DNA from: DHVE2 group archaeon
GTDB lineage: Archaea > Thermoplasmatota > Thermoplasmata > Thermoplasmatales > Aciduliprofundaceae
Reading direction: 5' to 3'
DNA: 14,315 nt
NCBI GenBank assembly: GCA_015522955.1
Contig: WALG01000076.1
Location: 1-14,315 of the forward strand
Part shown: one piece after another, positions 1 to 7,247 of the stretch
Layout of the letters: each line of letters begins with the position of its first letter
Position numbering within the stretch: position 1 is the first letter of the stretch
Position numbers and translations under genes: made by a program
Notes under the pieces: model-generated
The model's input: only the letters and a program-made list of their open reading frames with translations
Told to the model about the DNA's origin: nothing
Databases searched by the model: none

Positions 1-36
1 GTTGAAATTTTACTCTCTTGTCATCCTGCAAAATGT

Positions 37-465
37 TTAGAGCGGTGTGGGGGGCCACAAATGCAAGTTACCGTATTTCCTGCGCTGAGGTGCATTTTTT
101 ATCTCCATAATGAAAATTTCACCAACGTAAACAGTTCCAGAGAAAAGATGACCGCCCTTAACATTGCCTTCTCTATCACCCAGAACAACATGAAGGTGGA
201 GAAATGGTCTCTCCTCTTTGATGGATATGTTTCCCATGCCCGAGAGTAACTCTGTATGGTAAGGAATGTTAATCTTAATGTAGTGTCCCTCTATAGGGTC
301 AAAATAACCTATCGTGGCATTTCTCAGGGCACCAATCACGTTTACAATACCGCCCTTAATGCCCTGCTTCTCTGCAAATTTTGTAATATAGGATACAAGT
401 TCCTCATCCTCAGGGCATCTCAACATAAATATTCTTCCAATATCCTGCTCCATGATGCTCACCAC
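37..465 (-). CDS. PPC-domain (DUF296) protein, stand-alone archaeal form
   Basis: A single PPC domain (PF03479, DUF296) fills almost all of this 142-residue protein. The family signature is visible: FLHLHVVLGD at about residues 88-97 and GGHLFSGTVYVGE at 104-116. His90, His92 and His106 make the metal-binding histidine triad of prokaryotic PPC proteins, which form trimers; in plants the domain is joined to AT-hooks, which are absent here. Its cellular role in archaea is not established, so no specific reaction is assigned. It lies 28 bases downstream of polB on the same strand and could be read through from it, but a TATA-like element at 484-493 suggests its own promoter. The longest start is GTG at 465. 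An ATG at 453, preceded by GGTGA five bases upstream, or the GTG at 462, which falls near the predicted transcription start, are plausible alternatives. Family call is firm; function is open. Confidence 0.85.
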   Translation of the reverse strand: MVSIMEQDIGRIFMLRCPEDEELVSYITKFAEKQGIKGGIVNVIGALRNATIGYFDPIEGHYIKINIPYHTELLSGMGNISIKEERPFLHLHVVLGDREGNVKGGHLFSGTVYVGEIFIMEIKNAPQRRKYGNLHLWPPTPL

Positions 466-483
466 TTCAGAATTCCCCTCAAC

Positions 484-493
484 CTATAAAAAG
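484..493 (-). promoter_or_regulatory. TATA-like box of the PPC gene
   Basis: Minus-strand CTTTTTATAG-type element inside the polB-PPC gap. Its centre (about 488) is some 26 bases before position 462, which would give a leaderless or very short-leader mRNA. Spacing and AT content are the only evidence. Confidence 0.4.
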
Positions 494-2854
494 TTACTGA
501 AAATCAAACAGTGTTTTTCTTTTTTTCTTTTCCTCATTTTTTTCGCTATCTTTACCAAAGGTACCTAGATTTACCTGCCTACTGCCTGTCAGCAGATTTT
601 CCTGGTCAACTCCAAAAACCTCAGTAATTCTGGCCAGCGTCTCTGCTATTCTGCGAGCATAATATTTGTAATCTGGACGTTTTATGAAGGGTCTGCCAGG
701 TATATAAGGCTCCACATCCTGCCTGGAGCCCCTGGCATTCACAACAATCCATGAAACCTTCATCCCTGGGATAAATTCATAGCCCATACCCATCAGTTTC
801 TTGGCCACCTGAACATTGGCCATGGATTCTGGATTTTTGTATGTTCTGAAATCCCTGACTGTGCGGGAGATTACAAGTTTTTCCACGGGCACCTGACCTC
901 TACGTACCCTCTCCACAATTTCCCTGGCAAGTGCAATGGCTCCCTCGATGTCCCCATCTAATATTTTCTCAAAAACTTCTTTTTGAGATTCGCTTTGCAG
1001 GTCAAAAGAATCAGTGCGTCGTAGTTCATAGCCACGTACCACCATTTCACCACGCATCTCTTCAGGCCATACAACACGCCCCACGTATCTCTTTTTTGCA
1101 CCGTGGGAGAAGAAGGGCTCAAGAATCTTTTCAAACTCCAGAATCAGTTGCTCTCGCTTGGAAATTTCTCTGGCCATCTCCATTCCAAACTCAACTGTAC
1201 GAGGCAGTTCCTGATATGGAGACTGGAAAAATACACTATCAGTATCCCCATATATTACCCTAAGACCCTTATCTTCCAAATCCTGAATTATTCTTTTTAT
1301 GGTCTCTCTAGCAAAGCCTGTGATGCTTGCACCAATTTTCGGATTTGTGAACCTGTAAAAGGAGGAGGCAAGAACTCCGTAAAATGAGTTCATAAGTATC
1401 TTTACAGCCTGCTGGAGACCGTTGTAATAATCTCTTCTCTCCGGATGCTCACGCATCATCCTTTTAAGCGAGTCTCTCTTCTCCATCAGGTCCTTGAGAA
1501 TTTTAGGAATAATTCCCTCACGGCGTTCTCTGCTTAGGAATCTCGCTCCCGTAGGACTTGAAATCTCCCCTTCCTCACTCAGAGTAGTAAAGCAGACATT
1601 GTACTTGATAATTATACTGGGATACATGCTTTTGAAGTCCAGCACACATACCCAGTGATAGAGTCCAGGTTCAATGGTATGCACGTATCCTCCCTCTATT
1701 CTGTGTGCTTTTCTTTCCTGCCCCTGGAGGGGCACCCCTATTCCATGCCTATCTGCTTCCCTTATAAGAAGAGAGTCAACCCATGTCGAGGTCCCGGAAT
1801 GTATCACGTCATCTAATGGAAATTTAGTCACCGTGGCAAGGTCCAGATACTTATCTATTATACCTATCTTTAGAAGAATCCTAAGTGCAAGTTCTGCATC
1901 CTTCATACAATATTCCACTACTCTTTCCTGATTTTTTGCCCACTCTTCATCGATGTTGGTACGGTCCACATCCATTTTTCCCTCGCCCAGAAGTTCCATG
2001 GATACGGCCTGTAGAGTTTCCTGCTTGAGTCTCAACTCTTTCTTAACCGCCCACCAAGCGTCCTCTATTACACGTCCGTGGGCTCTCCAGAACTGCCCTA
2101 CGATTCTCTGCGGTTTGCTGCCATCTCTACCTATTGAGAACTCCAGGCCATACTTTTTATACCTCTCTGCAAGAAGTTCCAGGTCGTAACCATCAATATT
2201 ATAGCCTGTGATTATATCAGGGTCTTTCTCTCTCACTAAATGCACAAATTTCGTGAGAATTTCTCTCTCTTCACCCACTATGTTATCCTTCTGTAACTTT
2301 CCATCTTCCCAGAGTGCCATGCCGATAGTGAATATTCTACCATCCTTCATTGAGTTTTCAATATCAAAACTGAGAATTTTAAGAGGTGGTTTAAATTCTT
2401 CAATATTCTCAAACCTCTGAGCCTCAACTACAATATCCACAGAGTAGCGGGGTTGCTGCACTCTCTCTCCAAAAACTCTTATGCAGGAGCCCAGGTCAAA
2501 GTCATAGATGAAACGTTGATGGAATGGTATATCTGCGGCTAGCACCTCGCAGTATTCCTGGCTCATTCTTCTGTATCTTGGGGTCTTCCATGGTGAGTGC
2601 AGCGTGACCTTCACACAGTCTCTTTCTCTGTCTCTGTACCACAGTTTTACCTCTTCCAGAGAGATGATCTCAGGGTCCCGGGAAAGAGTCTCGAGAAGGG
2701 TTACAGGTGGCTCCACAAGGTAAAAATAGGGCTTAAAGCCTTTACAACGTATAACTATGCTCTCCCCCTCCCGGGTGCGTCCGTAGAGTTCCACCACTAC
2801 CCCTCCATCTTCCCTTGAATAAGAGGCAGAGAGTAATCTAACATCCCAGTACAT
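494..2854 (-). CDS. polB: Family B replicative DNA polymerase (PolB)
   Basis: DNA-dependent DNA polymerase with 3'-5' proofreading exonuclease. In the longest reading (ATG at 2866, 790 residues) the motifs are: Exo I SFDIE at 166-170, Exo II GYNIDGYD at 221-228, Exo III YCMKD at 319-323, motif A DFKSMYPS at 410-417, motif B KILMNSFYG at 489-497, motif C YGDTDS at 539-544 and KKRY at 591-594. All catalytic acidic residues are present, so this is an active-type enzyme. The N-terminal domain keeps FKPYFY, like the FRPYIY of the uracil-sensing pocket in Thermococcales enzymes. The C-terminus carries QVNLGTF (764-770) and RKTLFDF (783-789), both resembling PCNA-binding boxes. I prefer the internal ATG at 2854: MYWDV then aligns with the MILDV start of Thermococcales polymerases, and the TATA box at 2876-2884 sits about 26 bases before it. 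The longer start (2866) lies only about 14 bases from that TATA box. The PPC gene follows downstream. Confidence 0.97.
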   Translation of the reverse strand: MYWDVRLLSASYSREDGGVVVELYGRTREGESIVIRCKGFKPYFYLVEPPVTLLETLSRDPEIISLEEVKLWYRDRERDCVKVTLHSPWKTPRYRRMSQEYCEVLAADIPFHQRFIYDFDLGSCIRVFGERVQQPRYSVDIVVEAQRFENIEEFKPPLKILSFDIENSMKDGRIFTIGMALWEDGKLQKDNIVGEEREILTKFVHLVREKDPDIITGYNIDGYDLELLAERYKKYGLEFSIGRDGSKPQRIVGQFWRAHGRVIEDAWWAVKKELRLKQETLQAVSMELLGEGKMDVDRTNIDEEWAKNQERVVEYCMKDAELALRILLKIGIIDKYLDLATVTKFPLDDVIHSGTSTWVDSLLIREADRHGIGVPLQGQERKAHRIEGGYVHTIEPGLYHWVCVLDFKSMYPSIIIKYNVCFTTLSEEGEISSPTGARFLSRERREGIIPKILKDLMEKRDSLKRMMREHPERRDYYNGLQQAVKILMNSFYGVLASSFYRFTNPKIGASITGFARETIKRIIQDLEDKGLRVIYGDTDSVFFQSPYQELPRTVEFGMEMAREISKREQLILEFEKILEPFFSHGAKKRYVGRVVWPEEMRGEMVVRGYELRRTDSFDLQSESQKEVFEKILDGDIEGAIALAREIVERVRRGQVPVEKLVISRTVRDFRTYKNPESMANVQVAKKLMGMGYEFIPGMKVSWIVVNARGSRQDVEPYIPGRPFIKRPDYKYYARRIAETLARITEVFGVDQENLLTGSRQVNLGTFGKDSEKNEEKKKRKTLFDFQ

Positions 2855-2872
2855 TGTTTTTACCATTGCAAC

Positions 2873-2900
2873 TCAGAATATAAGGGTTGCGATATTCTGA
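2873..2900 (-). promoter_or_regulatory. polB promoter: TATA box inside a perfect inverted repeat
   Basis: The minus-strand TATA box CTTATATTC (2884-2876) lies about 26 bases before the ATG at 2854, indicating a leaderless polB mRNA. The same stretch is a perfect 9-bp inverted repeat: TCAGAATAT at 2873-2881 and ATATTCTGA at 2892-2900, separated by 10 bases. One arm covers the TATA box, so a dimeric protein bound here would block TBP. No known regulator is assigned. Confidence 0.6.
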
Positions 2901-2937
2901 ATATTGAACAATTTTCCTCTATTCTATCATAGACCTA

Positions 2938-3486
2938 TCAGAGACTGCCAACATGAAGTTCCACTGTTGTAGTTTCTCCCGCTCTCACCGTAACCTCCTT
3001 AGAGGCAAGAGTGACATCATGCAAACTCTTTACTGTGACCACATGGGTTCCTGGGGATATGCCGTAGAATACATGATATTCATCCGATGTATACGTTCCC
3101 ATGTACACATCATCTATGTAAACTTTGATATCATTTCCCAGAACCGAGTGATAGATTACCCTAATTGCCCCAGTGGTGACTGTGGTACCTGTTGCCTTCT
3201 CTGCTGCAGGTAGAATAGCATAGTAAATGACCGGCACAAGAACTACAATTAAAATGAGAACCACGACACCTATCATCAGTCCAGTATGCTTTTTGCGAGT
3301 AGGATAATAGGATGGTGGAGGTATACTCTGAACCGGTGCTGCAGGAACCTGTGGTTGCCCTTTTTCAACATCCTTTTTCACATTTAACTGGGCGAGGTCA
3401 TATCCGCAGTATGGACATACCTTCCACTCCGGGTCAACTTTATGACCACATCTTGGGCAATATATCGGGTCATCTAACATCTGCAT
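2938..3486 (-). CDS. Zinc-ribbon, single-pass membrane protein with PEGA-like C-terminal domain
   Basis: A 182-residue protein in four parts. An N-terminal zinc ribbon has CPRCG at 10-14 and CPYCG at 24-28 (Cys10, 13, 24, 27). A proline- and glutamine-rich linker follows (about 44-63), then a basic RKKH patch and one strongly hydrophobic membrane helix (about 69-92). The C-terminal domain (about 105-180) resembles PEGA: a beta-rich stretch with KVYIDDVYMGTYTS and ISPGTHVVTVKS, the pattern of surface domains that contact cell-envelope polymers. With no signal peptide, the zinc ribbon is expected in the cytoplasm and the PEGA-like domain outside. Such chimeras are common in archaea and mostly uncharacterised, so I assign architecture but no function. 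ATG codons at 3486 and 3480 are both possible. A TATA box at 3501-3508 is about 26 bases before the second, so the mRNA is probably leaderless. The stop is 71 bases before the polB start. Confidence 0.85.
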   Translation of the reverse strand: MQMLDDPIYCPRCGHKVDPEWKVCPYCGYDLAQLNVKKDVEKGQPQVPAAPVQSIPPPSYYPTRKKHTGLMIGVVVLILIVVLVPVIYYAILPAAEKATGTTVTTGAIRVIYHSVLGNDIKVYIDDVYMGTYTSDEYHVFYGISPGTHVVTVKSLHDVTLASKEVTVRAGETTTVELHVGSL

Positions 3487-3500
3487 TGTAGGCTTGTAAG

Positions 3501-3508
3501 ATTTATGA
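3501..3508 (-). promoter_or_regulatory. TATA-like box of the zinc-ribbon gene
   Basis: Minus-strand CATAAATC, centred about 3504. The predicted transcription start near 3478-3480 coincides with the second ATG of the gene, indicating a leaderless transcript. Confidence 0.45.
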
Positions 3509-3568
3509 GTACTTAGTTTTTACTTTAGAAACCTGTCTTTTTGCCAAGAAGAGATGAGTAGCATAAGA

Positions 3569-3576
3569 TTAAAATA
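3569..3576 (+). promoter_or_regulatory. TATA-like box of tRNA-Val
   Basis: TTAAAATA centred at about 3572, 26-27 bases before the first base of the tRNA at 3599. This is the spacing expected of an archaeal promoter starting at or near the mature 5' end. A second AT-rich element, CTTATAA at 3584-3590, is too close to act as TATA for this start. Confidence 0.5.
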
Positions 3577-3598
3577 CCCAACTCTTATAATCCTTTAA

Positions 3599-3671
3599 GG
3601 GCCCGTGGTCTAGTGGTTATGACGTCCGCCTCACACGCGGGAGGTCCCCGGTTCAAATCCGGGCGGGCCCA
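3599..3671 (+). tRNA. tRNA-Val (anticodon CAC)
   Basis: A 73-base cloverleaf. The acceptor stem is GGGCCCG paired with CGGGCCC, followed by discriminator A. The D-arm runs from GTC to GAC. The anticodon stem is TCCGC/GCGGG around the loop CTCACAC, giving anticodon CAC (valine GTG codons). The T-arm is CCCGG, TTCAAAT, CCGGG. CCA is not encoded. A short T-run (about 3680-3683) follows. The gene stands alone between the divergent zinc-ribbon gene and the signal peptidase gene. Confidence 0.97.
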
Positions 3672-3826
3672 CTAAACCATTTTCTCAGAAAGAAAAATGT
3701 TTCATCCCCAAAGAAGTTGCTTTATCTGGGAGGGCTCTATCGGTGGCATCATGAGATTCTTTGCACCATTGATAAAACGCTTGTCATTCAAAATATTTTT
3801 ATCCTTATACCCCTTAATCTCTCCGA
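3672..3826. other. Spacer between tRNA-Val and signal peptidase
   Basis: Together with the tRNA this completes a 340-base stretch without a protein gene. Apart from the tRNA's trailing T-run and the signal peptidase promoter at its right end, I see no convincing gene. A 30-codon reading frame from 3750 runs into the signal peptidase start and has no support. Confidence 0.5.
3796..3803 (+). promoter_or_regulatory. TATA-like box of the signal peptidase gene
   Basis: TTTTTATC centred at about 3800, 26-27 bases before the ATG at 3827, consistent with a leaderless mRNA. No Shine-Dalgarno sequence precedes this ATG. A second AT-rich element, CCTTATAC, lies at 3803-3810 but is too close. Confidence 0.5.
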
Positions 3827-4720
3827 ATGAAGGAGAGCAGTAAAAAATTTGCAGCGGATACAGCGAAGGATATAATTATCTCTGTAGTTATAGTTGCGGT
3901 AATATTTCTTTCCCTTTACGCATACACCCAGAACTGGCCTCCGCTGGTGGTCATAGAGTCTGAAAGTATGCAGCATGGCTCCATTTCACACATAGGCACC
4001 GCAGATACCGGTGACATAGTGCTTGTGAAAAAGGTCTATTCCGAGGATGATGTCGTTACGTACGTGGAAGGGCGAATGAAGAATTATCATACCTATGGAG
4101 ATTATGGAAATGTAATTATATACAACTATAATGGTCAGTCCATAATTCACCGCGCCATAGTTTATCTTAAATGGTCAGGTTCCCGGTGGGTAATAAGAGG
4201 ATTTGAAAATGGTAACTATCCCTCTTGGCTGGAGGTTACGAGAAATGAAATAATAATCAAGGATGTGGGCTATGCTCATAAGAGCATAATTATACATACA
4301 GACCCCAAAGACCTTGACCCTGAGAAGGTAGGGTATGAGGGTTTCATCACCATGGGTGACCATAATTTGGCAAAATATGGATCATACGCTTACGACCAGA
4401 ATAGTGTGGATTTTGTGCCCATATGCCCGAAATTGGTGAATTATAATATGATCGAGGGAGTGGCTGTTGGTGAGATACCTTGGTTTGGAGCCATAAAACT
4501 TTATGTTACGGGCACAAACACAAACGAAATCCCGGAGAACACCAAGGTAAATCTTGCCGTGTCCATAATAGGGATTATAGCGTTGACATTCATCGCAGAC
4601 TATCTGATTGAGCATCGAAAAAGTATATTGGAAAGATTCAGAAAGAGAGAAAATAGTGAGGAAGCGAATGATGATTTTAAGGAAGAGAAAAAACCTCCTC
4701 TCGAGGATTTAGAAAAATAA
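3827..4720 (+). CDS. Signal peptidase I, archaeal (S26B/Sec11-like)
   Basis: Membrane-bound serine protease that removes signal peptides from exported proteins. An N-terminal membrane helix spans about residues 15-33. It is followed by ESESMQHG (44-51), in which Ser47 before Met48 is the expected nucleophile. IIHRA (106-110) supplies His108, which replaces the bacterial catalytic lysine in archaeal and eukaryotic ER enzymes. FITMGDHN (173-180) contains the conserved GD-x-N acidic motif. A second hydrophobic segment at about 242-260 and a highly charged tail of some 35 residues (EKKPPLEDLEK end) anchor the C-terminus. At 297 residues it is longer than minimal archaeal forms (roughly 150-200); extra length lies between the His and Asp motifs and in the C-terminal helix and tail. 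The last 12 bases overlap the convergent cdc6 gene. Its substrates would include proteins delivered by SRP54, encoded 7 kb away. Confidence 0.92.
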   Translation: MKESSKKFAADTAKDIIISVVIVAVIFLSLYAYTQNWPPLVVIESESMQHGSISHIGTADTGDIVLVKKVYSEDDVVTYVEGRMKNYHTYGDYGNVIIYNYNGQSIIHRAIVYLKWSGSRWVIRGFENGNYPSWLEVTRNEIIIKDVGYAHKSIIIHTDPKDLDPEKVGYEGFITMGDHNLAKYGSYAYDQNSVDFVPICPKLVNYNMIEGVAVGEIPWFGAIKLYVTGTNTNEIPENTKVNLAVSIIGIIALTFIADYLIEHRKSILERFRKRENSEEANDDFKEEKKPPLEDLEK

Positions 4721-5953
4721 CTTCCTCTGAGATTGAAGTTTCACGTTTCCCAGTTCCTCTAGGAGTTCATCCTGGAGAACAATTTTTTTAACTTCGATGT
4801 ATGGCAGTGCCAATTCCACAACCTTCGTTCTGCCATATCTTCCAAAGGATTTTACAGATGCATTGATAAGCCCCAGCATATCCATCTCAGAGATTAGGTC
4901 CGATATTCTACGCTGGGTAAGATGCGTCATACCTATTCTCTTGCAAAGATTCCGGTATATTTCGTAAATCTCCCCCGTGGTAAGGTAGTTTCTTCCTGCC
5001 TCTTCGTTGAGGGCAAGGGCAAGAAGCAGGATTTTGGAATGCAAGGGTAAAGTCTTTATTGCTTCGCTCACACAATCCATCTCAATCTTGTTTTTGGCTT
5101 GATAAACATGTCGAATCTCTACCTTTTCACTTCCCTCTCTCTCGGCTATCTCCACAGAGATGCGAAGAAGTTCTATTGCTCTCCTTGCATCTCCATGCTC
5201 CTGAGCGGCTATGGCCGCACAAACGCTTATCACATCTTCACCCACAACACCATCCTTCACTGCTATCTTTGCCCTTTCTTGAAGAATATCCTCAAGTTGA
5301 TATGCATTATAGGGTGTGAATATCAGTTTCTCCTGAGTGAGTCTGCTCCTTACACGGGGATCCAGTAAATCTGTGAATTTGAGTTCGTTTGAGATGCCGA
5401 TAACACTCAGATTTGCATTTTTCATCTCAGAATCTAAGAGGAGAAGTTGATACAGAATATCGTCACCACTTTTTGTAACGAGTTTATCTACCTCATCAAG
5501 TACTATGATAAGAATACCTCCCCAGATATCAATTTTTTCCTGTGTAACAGAGAAAACCTTATCCAGAGGCCAGCCTGTAAATGGAATCTTCTCATTCCAG
5601 TTCTCTATGAAATAATTGCCTATGTTTTGAAGAATGGAGTATGGTGTGTCCACCGTTTCGCAGTTCAGATAGAGCATTTCAACACTGCTATCATATACCT
5701 CTCTGGCTCTTTTCATCTCCCTTTCAACATACCTAACTACTGCCGTTTTCCCCGTACCAGTTTTCCCGTAAATCAGAATATTAGATGGTTTTTCATCTCT
5801 TAACGCTGTGACAAGAATCTCCGCCAGTTTATCAATTTCACTCTCTCTATGAGGTAAATAATCTGGAAGATAATCAGGATACAGCGCCTCTCTCCGAGGC
5901 TTGAATAGGGTCCCCCTACGCATATGTCTTTCAAATATGTTGGCCTCCCTCAT
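4709..5953 (-). CDS. cdc6: Orc1/Cdc6 replication initiator (AAA+ ATPase)
   Basis: Origin-binding AAA+ ATPase that marks archaeal replication origins and helps load the MCM helicase. Walker A is GKTGTGKT at 63-70 and Walker B VLDEVD at 151-156. Sensor 1 is the ISNEL region (187-191), followed by DPRVRSRL at 198-205. Sensor 2 is HGDARRAIELL at 253-263. A C-terminal winged-helix domain covers about 300-390, with a probable recognition helix in LTQRRISDLISEMDMLGLI. The 414-residue length is normal. The ATG at 5953 has a clear GGGTGG Shine-Dalgarno just upstream, and the TATA-like element at 6001-6010 predicts a leader of about 25 bases, unlike the leaderless neighbours. The gene follows hflX by 88 bases, and an ORB-like sequence lies at 6046-6068 upstream. 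Archaeal orc1/cdc6 genes often sit beside the origin they serve, so an origin or autoregulation here is plausible. Confidence 0.96.
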   Translation of the reverse strand: MREANIFERHMRRGTLFKPRREALYPDYLPDYLPHRESEIDKLAEILVTALRDEKPSNILIYGKTGTGKTAVVRYVEREMKRAREVYDSSVEMLYLNCETVDTPYSILQNIGNYFIENWNEKIPFTGWPLDKVFSVTQEKIDIWGGILIIVLDEVDKLVTKSGDDILYQLLLLDSEMKNANLSVIGISNELKFTDLLDPRVRSRLTQEKLIFTPYNAYQLEDILQERAKIAVKDGVVGEDVISVCAAIAAQEHGDARRAIELLRISVEIAEREGSEKVEIRHVYQAKNKIEMDCVSEAIKTLPLHSKILLLALALNEEAGRNYLTTGEIYEIYRNLCKRIGMTHLTQRRISDLISEMDMLGLINASVKSFGRYGRTKVVELALPYIEVKKIVLQDELLEELGNVKLQSQRKLFF

Positions 5954-6000
5954 AATTCCACCCGAACTAAAGGTAGGTATGATGTGGTAGTTAAAAAAGA

Positions 6001-6010
6001 TTTTTTTATC
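6001..6010 (-). promoter_or_regulatory. Probable cdc6 TATA box / AT-rich tract
   Basis: Minus-strand GATAAAAAAA, part of an AT-rich run (5990-6010) in the 88-base hflX-cdc6 gap. The spacing predicts a start near 5979 and a short leader holding the GGGTGG ribosome site. The same run could serve as an easily melted element if the region is an origin. Confidence 0.4.
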
Positions 6011-6041
6011 AACACGATTACCAAAACCATTAAATCTCTCT

Positions 6042-7247
6042 TCAACCCCCCTTCATTTCCTGTGGAAAATATTGGTGAGGAAAAAGGGAATTTGCAAAGG
6101 ATTCCTGCATTTCAAATTTTATTTGCAGTACGGAGTCTTTCTTTATTTCCAGAATTTTGCCGTACCTGCCAATATATTCAATAACATCGTTTTCTTCTGG
6201 AGAAATAGCAATCTCATATGTTTTTATTCCTGCCTCCTTTTTAATTCTCTCTATAAGAGAATAAAGTCCGGTTCCATTAACTGCAGAGATTAGTACGGGT
6301 TCTTTAATCTCCTTTGCAATTTCTATCTTTTGCTCAATATTTTGTGCAATATCTATTTTGTTTATTACGGGAATAATCTTGCCATGAACTTTTCCTCCAA
6401 TTATATCAAGAACAAGATTCATTTTTCTTTTGAAAGTATTCACATCATCACTACCATCAAGAAGGAGAATCACTATGTCCGCATGGTATATCTCCTCAAG
6501 CGTGGGTTCAAAGGCGTTGATAAGATAGGGGGGCATATCCTCCACAAAACCAACTGTATCCGTTACTAGAATCTTCTCCCTTCCAAGTTTGGAGGTTCTT
6601 GTACTCAGGGTCGAAAACATACGTTCCTCTATGAGCACATCCCTCCCGCTGAGTGCTTTTAAAAGAGTGCTCTTACCGCTGTTGGTATAGCCCGCAATGC
6701 CCACAAGCACATATCCTACCTGTTTTCTCATCTTTCTGCGCTCCTCCCTCTGAATCTTTAACTTCTCTATTTTTCTTCTTATTCGGGCCATTCTTCTCCT
6801 TATCTGCTCATAATAATCTGCAATTTCATACTCCCCTCCACCCATCCATCCAGGATGTTCTCCACTCCTTATCTGATGAATAATCTCTTTAATGTGGGGG
6901 ATATCGTACTGTAGCCTTGCATATTCCACCTGGAGCATGGCTTCTCTGCTACGTGCCCTATCTGCGAAAATCTCGATGATGAGACGAACTTTATCCATAA
7001 TCTCAACGCCAATCTCTTTTTCAAGATTGTACCACTGGGATGACCGTAGCACATGATCCACAATGATTTTATCTGCCTGAAGGTCCTGAACCATTTCCTT
7101 TAACTTCTGCAATTTTCCACGGGTAATAAAGTATTTTGCGTTCCTTTTATCTCCTATCAATATCCTGCCCACAATTTCGTAACCCAGGGAGGAAATAAGA
7201 TTTTCAAACTCAGGATTTTCCATTGTCACTGCAATGACTTCAGGCAT
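6042..7247 (-). CDS. hflX: GTPase HflX
   Basis: Ribosome-associated translational GTPase of the Obg-HflX superfamily. With the start at 7247 (401 residues) there is an N-terminal HflX domain with GYEIVG and the RGKLQKLK signature (about 22-51). A basic coiled-coil linker follows (about 147-176, rich in RRR/RRK and EERRK). The G domain has G1 GYTNSGKST (186-194), a switch I-like FSTLSTRT (211-218), G3 DTVGF (230-234) and G4 NKID (296-299). The longest frame begins at 7286, inside folC. I chose 7247 because MPEVIAVTMENPEF matches the first strand of HflX proteins. This start overlaps folC by 22 bases, with a purine-rich GGGGGAA about eight bases before the ATG. A further ATG at 7223 sits just after the folC stop. 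Translational coupling with folC is likely. The 3' end carries the ORB-like sequence. Confidence 0.93.
   Translation of the reverse strand: MPEVIAVTMENPEFENLISSLGYEIVGRILIGDKRNAKYFITRGKLQKLKEMVQDLQADKIIVDHVLRSSQWYNLEKEIGVEIMDKVRLIIEIFADRARSREAMLQVEYARLQYDIPHIKEIIHQIRSGEHPGWMGGGEYEIADYYEQIRRRMARIRRKIEKLKIQREERRKMRKQVGYVLVGIAGYTNSGKSTLLKALSGRDVLIEERMFSTLSTRTSKLGREKILVTDTVGFVEDMPPYLINAFEPTLEEIYHADIVILLLDGSDDVNTFKRKMNLVLDIIGGKVHGKIIPVINKIDIAQNIEQKIEIAKEIKEPVLISAVNGTGLYSLIERIKKEAGIKTYEIAISPEENDVIEYIGRYGKILEIKKDSVLQIKFEMQESFANSLFPHQYFPQEMKGG
6046..6068 (-). promoter_or_regulatory. Candidate origin recognition box (ORB)
   Basis: On the minus strand the core TTTCCACAGGAAA is a dyad (TTTCC / GGAAA arms). 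It is followed by TGAA and six Gs, matching the archaeal ORB layout of a dyad core with a G-rich flank on one side. It lies in the last codons of hflX (encoding FPQEMKGG), about 90-115 bases upstream of the cdc6 start. I see only this one convincing copy; a weaker partial core, TTCCACCCGAAC, occurs at 5955-5966. Confidence 0.5.

Noticed and set aside
1..36. Possible start of another minus-strand gene from a TTG near position 31
   Set aside because: Only about ten codons are visible before the window edge, with no recognisable sequence and no convincing ribosome site.
132..146. TTCCAGAGAAAA as a second ORB core
   Set aside because: It lacks the dyad symmetry and the G-tract, and lies within the PPC coding sequence far from cdc6.
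931..1387. Plus-strand frames opposite polB
   Set aside because: Antisense to conserved polymerase motifs; the residue composition is that of frame shadows.
3750..3842. 30-codon frame before the signal peptidase gene
   Set aside because: It overlaps the signal peptidase start and its promoter, with no ribosome site and no similarity.
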